Position numbers and translations under genes: made by a program
The notes under the pieces: generated by a model
Told to the model about the DNA's origin: nothing
Databases searched by the model: none
Seen by the model: only the letters and a program-made list of their open reading frames with translations
Part shown: in pieces, positions 8,001 to 15,052 of the stretch
Layout: every line of letters begins with the position of its first letter
How positions within the stretch are numbered: position 1 is the first letter of the stretch
DNA from: an uncultured Acetatifactor sp.
GTDB lineage: Bacteria > Bacillota > Clostridia > Lachnospirales > Lachnospiraceae
Length of the DNA: 29,199 bases
Reading direction: 5' to 3'
NCBI GenBank assembly: GCA_910589655.1
Contig: CAJUTJ010000123.1
Coordinates: forward strand, 1-29,199

Positions 8001-8996
8001 CAACGTATTTTGTACCAAAGAAAGATTTTCGTATTCCGTTTCTTTCAGATTAAAGACATCTCCCATGGAACAGACTCTGTTGTAAAGCACACCCTTCCCC
8101 ACCATAGGAATATAGCTGCCATCCTCCCGTCTCACCGCCAGCATATATCCCGACTGCTGGGAATCGTTCAATTCGGTTACCGGAAAATATTCATATAAAT
8201 AGCTGCTGGAAATCTCCACTCCCAACACGCCGTATACCTGTCCCTCATGGCGCAGCGGCAAAGAATATGTAATCATCTCATAGGAATCGGCATGCTCTTT
8301 CTCCAGAAAAAAAGGCATGGACCAGTAGCCCAGATCCACGGTGTCGGCATCCGCATGTTCCACTCCGGCTCTCCATGGTTCATAAAAGAAATTGTCGGCA
8401 GCGTTCCGCCCCTGACCGTCCATACGAAAGTGGGTGGTCCATTCCGTATCCAACGGTATATTCCACTCTCTGGAAAGCTGCTTATTGCCCCTCTCCAGCA
8501 GCAGATCGGTATAGTTTAACGGGCTGGTATCGGGATCGGAATCCCTGATATAAAAGCCGTCATAATTCCCTTCCGCCATAATATCAGAACCAGCCAGAAT
8601 CAAGAAAATCCCTGTAGTCGGATTGCTCCGCACCAAATCGACACACTCCGGAAAAAGCATTGTCAACAGCTCGTCTTTCAATTCGTCCGAAACTAAAAGC
8701 TGATCCAGACTCACCCTTCTGTCTTTCAAGAACTGTTCCACAACCTGATTCATCAGCTCTTCCTGTCCGCTCACGGAAGACCATCTCTCATTCATATCAT
8801 TTTGCAGAATCACCTTTCTGTTTTCTACCAGCTGATTCAACATACCGCTGGAATATTCCTCCAGCATGGACGCAACTCTTTTTACCGTCAATGTTCCCAT
8901 GGTTACTATACCTTGTACCAGCATAATAGCAATCAAGGGCCATAAAAATATCCAAAATATCGTTTGCTTTTTCTTTCTTCGGCTTTTTCCTGTCAT
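5046..8996 (-). CDS. hybrid sensor histidine kinase with Cache-type sensor, PAS and degenerate GGDEF domains
   Basis: 1316 residues. Order: a basic N-terminus and first membrane helix (about 12-35); a large extracellular region to about 375, Cache-like by layout; a second helix (about 376-400) running into LTKPVQLL; a PAS-like domain (about 455-570); a GGDEF-like domain (about 580-735) whose signature reads RLDADKF instead of GGDEF, so probably no cyclic-di-GMP synthesis; a GAF-like stretch (about 750-920); HisKA with SHEIRTP, phospho-acceptor H946; an ATPase domain with N1063, DNGVGIP and GTGLGL; and a receiver with E1189, D1190, phospho-acceptor D1236 and K1290. No output domain or partner regulator is nearby, so signalling must continue through another protein. 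The ATG at 8996 has GGGAG at good spacing. The gene lies 317 bases downstream of a solute-binding lipoprotein on the same strand, a possible sensing partner. The ligand is unknown. Confidence 0.9.
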   Translation of the reverse strand: MTGKSRRKKKQTIFWIFLWPLIAIMLVQGIVTMGTLTVKRVASMLEEYSSGMLNQLVENRKVILQNDMNERWSSVSGQEELMNQVVEQFLKDRRVSLDQLLVSDELKDELLTMLFPECVDLVRSNPTTGIFLILAGSDIMAEGNYDGFYIRDSDPDTSPLNYTDLLLERGNKQLSREWNIPLDTEWTTHFRMDGQGRNAADNFFYEPWRAGVEHADADTVDLGYWSMPFFLEKEHADSYEMITYSLPLRHEGQVYGVLGVEISSSYLYEYFPVTELNDSQQSGYMLAVRREDGSYIPMVGKGVLYNRVCSMGDVFNLKETEYENLSLVQNTLDDDQHIFAVVCPMRLYSNNVPYENTEWVFLGLKTEKDLFGLSRQLYVWMVLAIFIGLIFGVIGIYFMVRHLTKPVQLLMQCISRGSTGLREFRPSNILEVDALYDVVKNLTDRQKEAQNILRVEKERYKVAVESATDTFFSYDFQEHTLDIVNHKTLSGQWKCVEYESGFIDPEYIYEFDRMAVIKMFHSQADKLNVEFRVNWPEKADYKWVAFSGNAVYDADGQRRKLVGSIRNIQEQKEREEKQLRRSTTDGVTGFYVFSTGMAKLQEYRRIRQTGYMVHLFLDRLQETNEKNGIVFGDMILEEIGGLIRGCCHELTEETDWRTLEIRLDADKFVLWLERQSRQQAEEFIEKLIEKINETFQRELFSIEVRSGLACAEKGQTNEELIRMAMLAQNAVPAGAVRPYMFYEDIPEDKDTVLPALYGREVNSLDYNENVSLVSLALNLFGKGADFPAQMSLMLRKIGRYYHVDDVLVSVLKADFNSNYLQYQWHKNKRPIAEGVKLYNEEERESFYHWLGQTEVRYFTEEDSRRKMIQCFLYVEPGQQGVILPMYDNGNYMGNICILGIDPLLAENVEENHNLAELGSVIQSQLNQKQHDIASKAKSDFLSRMSHEIRTPMNGIIGMTAIALQNNQSQDRIMDCLQKIQSSSGYLLGLINDILDMSKIESGKMKLDPAEFSMYEMVDTVRELIVPQAEAKNIVFEQDIKLEHTWFFADRIRISQVLINLLGNAVKFTPEKGRILLTIHEMQTTDTEAMVHFAVQDNGVGIPQEDQKRVFRAFEQTTNKDPSKQQGTGLGLSISGRLVQMMGSRICLESEPGLGSTFSFSIHMKLGKGIETGVQEEEISFEGCRILIVEDNELNAEIAQSLLEERGFQVDCVYDGAQAVERIHSTEPGTYDVILMDIMMPVMDGLEATRTIRSMERQDCHTLPIIAMSANAFDEDLKKSVECGMDGYLSKPVDVEKLYRMLHNAIRGTKRKENLGL

Positions 8997-9313
8997 TCTA
9001 ATCTCCCATGCCGCCTTTGGCAGCTCAAATAGAAATGAAAAGCGCTGCCTTTTGCGCTTTTCCTATGTGAAATGTAATACTCCTTAGACAGTGCTCTCAT
9101 GCCGCCTTAAAAGTATTTTTCACACCAGTATTCCATCCGGCAAGAAATGAAAGTCTGAAACTGCCCGTTCCGCACCATAGCGCCGCTATAATCTCTAAAC
9201 AATGCCGCAGCAGTATCGAAATTTTGCCCTGCACCGGATCAAAACATGCATCTCAATACTTCTATTTCTAACTGGATGGAGTATTAGAGCGTGTCCGAAA
9301 AATGCTCTAATCC
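8997..9313. other. gap between solute-binding protein and kinase genes, with two stem-loops
   Basis: No gene seen. ATTAGAGC (9283-9290) pairs with GCTCTAAT (9304-9311) right after the solute-binding protein stop codon but lacks a T-tract. GAAAAGCGC (9037-9045) pairs with GCGCTTTTC (9054-9062) in the leader of the kinase gene. I could not find a convincing - strand promoter, so the kinase may be read through from the upstream gene. Confidence 0.5.
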
Positions 9314-10768
9314 CTACTTATTGATTGATTCGTTTAAAGCATTGCAGAAAGATTGATACCATTCCTCAAAGGCGTCCTCCGTCACAAAAGGGGCTGCCGC
9401 CTCCTCAAGGCTCTTTCCCTGCTCCATGGAAGCAATTACCGCGGCACGATCTTCCGCCGCCTTATCTGAAAGATTGTATTCCAGTACTTTTCTCGCTGAG
9501 GAGCCGTTTTCAAAGCTCTTATTGGTATACAGAGAAAACTGACTCATCTCCTCTAACGCAATACTCAGGCAGTCAAATGTCTTCGGCGCCACTTCCAGTC
9601 CCTGAGCCGTGATATTCTGCTCCAGCACCGACAGACTGTTGGCTTCCTTCAGTACGGGAAGATACCCTGATACACAGCCAAACTGCAGGTTATTGTCAGC
9701 CTCCGTAAACCACTTTAGAAATTCGACTGCGGCATACTCGTGCTTCTCGTCAGACTTACTTACCACCATGCCCGCTCCTTGCTGCACGGCACAGTACTCG
9801 CCTCCTTCAAACACGGGAGCCGTCATCACAATATAATCAATGGGGTAGGAAGAATTATCCAATTCCACCTGATTCGGAAAATACATGGCGGAAGTGGTAG
9901 AGCCTGTGTATGCCAAAAGGTCTCCCGTCTTCACATCATCGGACCGGAAAGAACCGTATGCACCGAAATACCCCTTCACCATCGGCACATAATAGTTTTC
10001 CCAGAGTCGATGAATCTCCTCTTTCGGTACATTGAGAGTCACTTGTCCGTTTTCCACCTGAAAAATTTCCACTCCCAGCTGTTTCATTCCGATAATAAAA
10101 TAATTCGCCAAGGCATCCCTGCCGTAAAATGCTTTTCCGTCCCCCGGTATATCGGGTGTCAGGCTGTCCGTCCATTCATAATATGCCTGTGCCGTAGCTG
10201 CCACCCCTTCCATGGTGGCTAAGCTCTCAAGTGACGCACCCGTAGCCTGTGAAAAAAGATCCCAGTCCGTTTTATTAATCATCATAATTTCCGTAGATTT
10301 TGCCGTGGGAAAAATTCTCAGAGAGCCGTCTGCCGCAATACACCCCTCCTCAATATAGGAGTCCACATATCTCTCCAAATCACTCTCACTGAGATAATCG
10401 GTCAGATTTGCCAAAGCGCCTGCCTGCTCCACCTCATAGGCGGTATCCGCATAGGACGAAAAGATATCGGGCATTTTTTCCGCTCCCACTTTTCCCGCGA
10501 TGGAATCTCTCACCGCCGCTTCCAGATCGGGTACGGATCCCTGACTATAGCTTTGCACATAAATCCCTTTTTCTCTGCCCACGGTCTCATTAAACTCCTG
10601 TGCCAGAGCGTCAAATGCGACCTGCTGAGAACCGTTATAATAATGCCATATCGTCAGCGATACCGGTTCTTTGGGATCTAAAGGATTTTTGCTTCCCCCG
10701 CATCCTGTCAAAAAAAGCGCCGATACAGCGGCAAGGCATAAAGTATTTTTGATCTTTTTATAGTTCAT
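9314..10768 (-). CDS. ABC transporter extracellular solute-binding lipoprotein
   Basis: 484 residues. A basic N-terminus, hydrophobic helix and lipobox LFLTGC place the lipidated cysteine at residue 23, so the protein is anchored outside the membrane. The mature part (PVSLTIWHYYNGSQQVAFDALAQEFNE) is typical of the carbohydrate-type SBP_bac_1 family, as are EYAAVEFLKWFTEADNN and the overall length. The ATG at 10768 is preferred over an in-frame ATG at 10795 because GGGGGT precedes it and the signal peptide then has normal length. No permease or ATPase genes adjoin it. The next gene on the same strand is a large sensor kinase, so it may report ligand to that kinase or share permeases encoded elsewhere. 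It has its own promoter and a leader of about 250 bases. Substrate unknown; a sugar is the family-based guess. Confidence 0.88.
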   Translation of the reverse strand: MNYKKIKNTLCLAAVSALFLTGCGGSKNPLDPKEPVSLTIWHYYNGSQQVAFDALAQEFNETVGREKGIYVQSYSQGSVPDLEAAVRDSIAGKVGAEKMPDIFSSYADTAYEVEQAGALANLTDYLSESDLERYVDSYIEEGCIAADGSLRIFPTAKSTEIMMINKTDWDLFSQATGASLESLATMEGVAATAQAYYEWTDSLTPDIPGDGKAFYGRDALANYFIIGMKQLGVEIFQVENGQVTLNVPKEEIHRLWENYYVPMVKGYFGAYGSFRSDDVKTGDLLAYTGSTTSAMYFPNQVELDNSSYPIDYIVMTAPVFEGGEYCAVQQGAGMVVSKSDEKHEYAAVEFLKWFTEADNNLQFGCVSGYLPVLKEANSLSVLEQNITAQGLEVAPKTFDCLSIALEEMSQFSLYTNKSFENGSSARKVLEYNLSDKAAEDRAAVIASMEQGKSLEEAAAPFVTEDAFEEWYQSFCNALNESINK

Positions 10769-10805
10769 GGATATAATACCCCCATATTGTTTCATTTTTG
10801 TTTAA

Positions 10806-10838
10806 TTTTAAAAGGAGTGCGTTACCCTCCTTTTAAAA
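10806..10838 (-). promoter_or_regulatory. perfect 12-bp hairpin in the leader of the solute-binding protein gene
   Basis: TTTTAAAAGGAG (10806-10817) and its exact complement (10827-10838) enclose nine bases. It sits 38 bases before the start codon, inside the predicted - strand transcript. On that strand it is followed by TTTTAAAATTAAAC rather than a clean T-run, so it may be an attenuator, a stability element or an operator. Confidence 0.5.
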
Positions 10839-10944
10839 CGGCAGTTCATTAACCGGAATTTTTTAAGTTTGAATTCTGCTTAGAAAATCAAGCTACGGAC
10901 ACAGATCCGAAAAACCGCAGGTTTTCCGGGTTCGCTTCGCTCCT

Positions 10945-11003
10945 CAAGCAGCCGCATAACAAGCTGCTCAAGCAAGCTTGGCGGCTTGCTATGCGGCTGC
11001 TTG
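10945..11003 (-). promoter_or_regulatory. 20-bp stem-loop in the leader of the solute-binding protein gene
   Basis: Arms 10945-10964 and 10984-11003 are 20 bases each and complementary at 19 positions. The odd pair is A-C if transcribed from the + strand but G-U from the - strand, so the stem is complete only in - strand RNA. The structure follows the - strand promoter at 11022-11050. It could also help end transcripts from addA, which stops at 11119. Confidence 0.55.
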
Positions 11004-11021
11004 GCTCTGCCCTTCTCGAAT

Positions 11022-11050
11022 ATTATACCATGGTTCGTATCTATTTTCAA
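11022..11050 (-). promoter_or_regulatory. promoter for the solute-binding protein gene
   Basis: On the - strand: TTGAAA (11050-11045), 17-base spacer, TATAAT (11027-11022). This predicts a start near 11015 and a leader of about 247 bases before the ATG at 10768, containing both long hairpins. Confidence 0.7.
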
Positions 11051-11118
11051 CAAATCCACTTGAGTATATTCCATTCCCTTCCATTCACTGCTGCCGTTTG
11101 CTTTTTATCGCCCCATAT

Positions 11119-14100
11119 TCAATACTTTTCCAGCGAAAAAGAATATAAAATCCGCTCCTTCACCGGGCGGCACATCAGTTTCTGTAAAGCCTCCTGATAA
11201 TAGTTCATCTGTGCCTCATAGCGATTCCACAGTTCCGCCATGGAACGGACGGAATCCGTTTTATAGTCCAGCAATACCAATCCGTCTTCTTCCACAAAGA
11301 ACACATCTATAATCCCCTGAATCAGTACCGTTTCCGCCTCCGGAAACCCTTGCCCCAGTCTGTCGGCGCCGATGCCTATTACAAAAGGCTGCTCCCGGAA
11401 CAGTCCTCCCTCCCTGTGGGCGCGGTACATACGCCGCCCCAGCTCCGAGGACAGAAAACGCAATATTTTTTCTTCCCTTACTGCCTCAAAGTATTCTCTG
11501 TCCAAACGGTTTTCCTCCACCTGTTCTGTTAAAAAACCGTGCAATGCCGCCTTTCTCTCCTCTCCGGGTTGTGCCTCCATAAGAAGATCCAGATCCAATA
11601 TTTCCATCACTCTGTGGTAGGCGTTACCCCTCACGGTGCCGCTGACCTTCTCTTGCTCTCTGCGGAACAGAGGAATGTAAGGCTGCACTTCCTTTTCCTC
11701 AAAAGTGTGGTAGGCCGCCTCGTCTTTATCCGCCATTGCTGCAATTTTTAATTCGGAAACAGTGGTTTTCGTATAAAGGCCGGACAAGTTTTCATAGGCA
11801 TAAACCGCTCTCAGCCGCCCCTTTAACGCCTGATAGACCTGTTCCTCCGTTTCCGTCTGGCAAACCTGCTTCTCCGTTTCCACAGCTGTCTGCTTTCCTA
11901 TCCGTTTTCCGGCTTGTTCCAGCCGCGTTTTTCTCTCATGCAGTGACATTTGTTCCTTAAAGGCATCCGCCTCCAGCTCTTCGCCGTTGATCACGGATAC
12001 GCGAATGCAGGTTTTCGCCAAAACAGGCAGTAAAAAGTCCAGATAGCTGCCTGCTTCCGCATAATCCAGAAAGGCAAGCCGTTCCGACCCCGAATCCTTC
12101 CATAATTCCCACTGCTCCCGGGCATTCTCCATAGACGCCGTCATAATCAGCTTTTCCTTTGCACGGGTCAGCGCCACATAGAGCACTCTGAGTTCCTCCG
12201 ATAGATTATCCTCCCGGAGCTTTACGGACAGGACGGCCCGACGGAGCGTCCTGTTCCGGATTCTTCTCTCGGGATCCACATAATCTGTGGCAAGTCCCAT
12301 ATCCATATCTGCAATCATGGATTGATTGGCATCCTGAATATTAAAACGCTTGCTCAATCCCGCCACGAAGGTCACCGGAAACTCCAGCCCCTTACTTTTA
12401 TGTATGCTCATAATCCGCACCACATCGGCATTTTCATCCAGCAGCTCCGCCTCCCCGTAATCCACGTCGTACTTTTCAAGCTGTTCCATATAGCGTATAA
12501 AATGGAACAGACCGAAATAACTGGTCTTCTCGAAATCCGATGCTTTGGTGAAAAGCATCTCTACATTCGCCCGACGCTTCCCCCCCGCAGGAAGTGCCGT
12601 AACATAATTCAGATAATCAAAATCCGTCACCAGTGTGGCCAGAAGTTCCCGGATAGGCATATATGCGGTGTACTCGCGGTAACGCTCCAACATAGTAATA
12701 AAATCTGCGGCTTTCCGACACAGCGCGGCGTTTTCCCCGTCCTCCAAACCGCCACACCCTCGGGAACAATTTCCCCTTACAGAAAGCATTCTGTCTTCCG
12801 CTTCCTCCAACTTCTCCCCCGCAGCTTGGCTTTCGCCCTCCGCTTCCTCCGGCTTCTCCCCCGCAGTTTGGCTTTCGCCCTCCGCTTCCTCCAACTTCTC
12901 TCCCGCAGCTTGGCTTTCGCCCTCCGCTTCCTCCGGCTTCTCCCCCGCAGCTTGGCTTTCGCCCTCCGCTTCCTCCGGCTTCTCCTCCGCAGCTTGGCTT
13001 TCGCCCTCCGCTTCTTCCGGCTTCTCCCCCGCAGCTTCAAGGTCTGAGACATATTCCTTCACCGCCTCATAGAGGGAACAGGACTTTTTACCGCTTCGGA
13101 GCCTTGCTATCTCCTCCTCCGTAAAACCGCCGAAGACGGATTTCATAACTCCAAACAGAGGAATATCCTGTGTGGGATTATCCAGCACACGGAGAAGCTG
13201 CAATAATTCCTGTACCTCCGTGGCGCCGAAATACCCTGTCTTGGAAGTAATATAGACCGGTATGCCCTCATCCTCCAATACTTGCTTAAATTCCTCATCC
13301 CATCCGCTGTTAGTGCGGAGCAGAATGACCAGATCGGAGTACCTTACGGGGCGCAGGCTGCCGCTTCCCTTTTCCGTGACCTGAAAAGAGCCCATAAGCT
13401 CCTTGATTTTCCTTGCAATGGCCCGGGCCTCCAGCCTCTTTGCGTTTTCCTCCGCATTGCTGTCCGGCTTTTCCACTAACAGAAGCTCGCTCTCACAGCC
13501 CTCATTCTCGGGATAAACCGCCCCCGGATACAGAGCCGCCCTTTCGTCATACTCAATTCCTCCGATGTCCTTGCTCATGATTCCGGAAAACACACTATTG
13601 ACGGCATCCACCACTTGAGTACGGCTTCGGAAATTTTTCGCCAGATCAATCCTCCGGCAGTCTCCCTCCTCCGGACAATAAGTGTTATATTTTTCCAAAA
13701 ACAGCTCCGGTCTGGCCAGACGGAACTTATAAATACTCTGCTTAACATCCCCTACCATAAAACGGTTAAATCGGCCCTCTTCCTCACCGGACACCGCTTT
13801 CAGCAGATATTCCTGAACCAGATTACTGTCCTGATACTCGTCAATCAAAATTTCCGCAAAATGCTGACGATATTCCAGAGCAACGGCACTGGGCCGAATC
13901 CGGCCCTCCTCACGGTTCAGCAGTATTTTCAAGGCAAAATGCTCCATATCCGAAAAGTCAATGATCTTCCGTTCCTGCTTCTTCTCCCCCATACGTCTGT
14001 CGAATTCCAACACCAGATCCACCAAAGTCCCCACCGGCTCCATACAGGCATACCCCTGCTTTGCCGCCAGTTCCAAAGGAGTGGCAAAAAAACGGCCTTC

Positions 14101-15036
14101 TAACTTCTTCAGGCTTTCTTTCACTTCATTTCTGAGTTTCTTAGCCAATTCCCGCTTGACAGGAGACACACTGTCATCCTTCTTTGAGGGCAGTCTGCCA
14201 AAAACGACTGCGGGCAGCCTGCTCTCAAATTCGGATAGAGACCGACATCCGGCAAGACGCTCCAGCTGCTCCGTCTCCTGCTCCGTTAATTCCCCGTACA
14301 TATAAGGCCCGTCCGGCTCCTCACAAAGTGTTCCCACACGCTTCAGCTTCTCCGCACAGCCCGCCGTCATCTTCTGCAGATAGCTCAGCAGATATTGCCC
14401 GTAATGACTGCCGGAGACGCTCTCCGCATCCTGCGCCCGATAGTCTTCCTTTCTGGCCAGAAGCCATTCCTCCGGAAAGGGGAAGCTTGCGGCATACCGG
14501 GAAAGATTCAGGATATGCTGTTCCAGCACCTTTTCCCTTCCGCCATGACAGAAAAATTCCACACAGAAGCGGAAGGATTCTCCCCCTTCCCTATATCCGT
14601 CCTCTATCAGCTCCTGTAGAACCTCCTGCTGCATCAGTTTGACCTCGCCCTCATCCGCCACCCGGAAAGCAGGATCCAGTCCGATTTCATTAAAATGGTT
14701 CCGCAGCAGGAAAAGGCAAAAACTGTCGATGGTAGTGATTTGGGCATTGTGCAGCAAAGCGGCCTGTTTCTGGATATGCTCCGACTCCGGCTTTTCATCC
14801 AGCTTTGCGGATATCCCTAGAGCGATCCTCTCCCGCATCTCTGCCGCCGCCGCATTGGTAAACGTAACAATCAAAAGTCTGTCAATATCCACGGGATGTT
14901 CCTCGTCACATACCATACGGATAATACGTTCTACCAGCACCGCCGTTTTCCCGCTTCCCGCCGCTGCGGAAACCAGAATATTGCAATGATGTAACTCTAT
15001 AACCTTTTGTTGTTCCGGTGTAAATGAAATCGCCAT
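11119..15036 (-). CDS. addA: ATP-dependent helicase/nuclease subunit A (AddA)
   Basis: 1305 residues. AddA is the UvrD-like 3'-5' helicase and nuclease half of AddAB, which processes double-strand DNA ends for RecA. Visible motifs are Walker A AAAGSGKT (24-31), FTNAAAAEM, Walker B DEYQDSN (399-405), GDVKQSIYKFR, KSKGLEFPV and LYVALTRAKEKL. The RecB-type nuclease lies at the C-terminus, with LLDYKTD (D1257, K1259). Residues about 668-747 are an acidic repeat (AAGEKPEEAEGESQ, 14 residues), absent from typical AddA as far as I know. The ATG at 15036 has GGAGAGG upstream; an ATG four codons earlier (15048) is possible but its ribosome site is too close. It follows addB by 16 bases and belongs to the mpg-addB-addA operon. 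Confidence 0.95.
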   Translation of the reverse strand: MAISFTPEQQKVIELHHCNILVSAAAGSGKTAVLVERIIRMVCDEEHPVDIDRLLIVTFTNAAAAEMRERIALGISAKLDEKPESEHIQKQAALLHNAQITTIDSFCLFLLRNHFNEIGLDPAFRVADEGEVKLMQQEVLQELIEDGYREGGESFRFCVEFFCHGGREKVLEQHILNLSRYAASFPFPEEWLLARKEDYRAQDAESVSGSHYGQYLLSYLQKMTAGCAEKLKRVGTLCEEPDGPYMYGELTEQETEQLERLAGCRSLSEFESRLPAVVFGRLPSKKDDSVSPVKRELAKKLRNEVKESLKKLEGRFFATPLELAAKQGYACMEPVGTLVDLVLEFDRRMGEKKQERKIIDFSDMEHFALKILLNREEGRIRPSAVALEYRQHFAEILIDEYQDSNLVQEYLLKAVSGEEEGRFNRFMVGDVKQSIYKFRLARPELFLEKYNTYCPEEGDCRRIDLAKNFRSRTQVVDAVNSVFSGIMSKDIGGIEYDERAALYPGAVYPENEGCESELLLVEKPDSNAEENAKRLEARAIARKIKELMGSFQVTEKGSGSLRPVRYSDLVILLRTNSGWDEEFKQVLEDEGIPVYITSKTGYFGATEVQELLQLLRVLDNPTQDIPLFGVMKSVFGGFTEEEIARLRSGKKSCSLYEAVKEYVSDLEAAGEKPEEAEGESQAAEEKPEEAEGESQAAGEKPEEAEGESQAAGEKLEEAEGESQTAGEKPEEAEGESQAAGEKLEEAEDRMLSVRGNCSRGCGGLEDGENAALCRKAADFITMLERYREYTAYMPIRELLATLVTDFDYLNYVTALPAGGKRRANVEMLFTKASDFEKTSYFGLFHFIRYMEQLEKYDVDYGEAELLDENADVVRIMSIHKSKGLEFPVTFVAGLSKRFNIQDANQSMIADMDMGLATDYVDPERRIRNRTLRRAVLSVKLREDNLSEELRVLYVALTRAKEKLIMTASMENAREQWELWKDSGSERLAFLDYAEAGSYLDFLLPVLAKTCIRVSVINGEELEADAFKEQMSLHERKTRLEQAGKRIGKQTAVETEKQVCQTETEEQVYQALKGRLRAVYAYENLSGLYTKTTVSELKIAAMADKDEAAYHTFEEKEVQPYIPLFRREQEKVSGTVRGNAYHRVMEILDLDLLMEAQPGEERKAALHGFLTEQVEENRLDREYFEAVREEKILRFLSSELGRRMYRAHREGGLFREQPFVIGIGADRLGQGFPEAETVLIQGIIDVFFVEEDGLVLLDYKTDSVRSMAELWNRYEAQMNYYQEALQKLMCRPVKERILYSFSLEKY
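12801..13037 (-). repeat. 42-bp in-frame tandem repeat in addA (about 5.7 units)
   Basis: Units begin at 12801, 12843, 12885, 12927, 12969 and 13011, starting CTTCCTCC or a near match. Each encodes 14 residues (AAGEKPEEAEGESQ, with P/L, G/E and A/T alternates). Near-identity between units suggests recent copy-number change. The insert lies between conserved helicase segments and the period keeps frame. Confidence 0.95.
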
Positions 15037-15052
15037 TTTCCTCTCCATTCCC

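Noticed and set aside
12777..13052. Basic, repeat-rich - strand frame (SRRKRRAKAKLRG) across the addA repeat
   Set aside because: It is an out-of-frame reading of the addA minisatellite. The addA frame has all family motifs on both sides.
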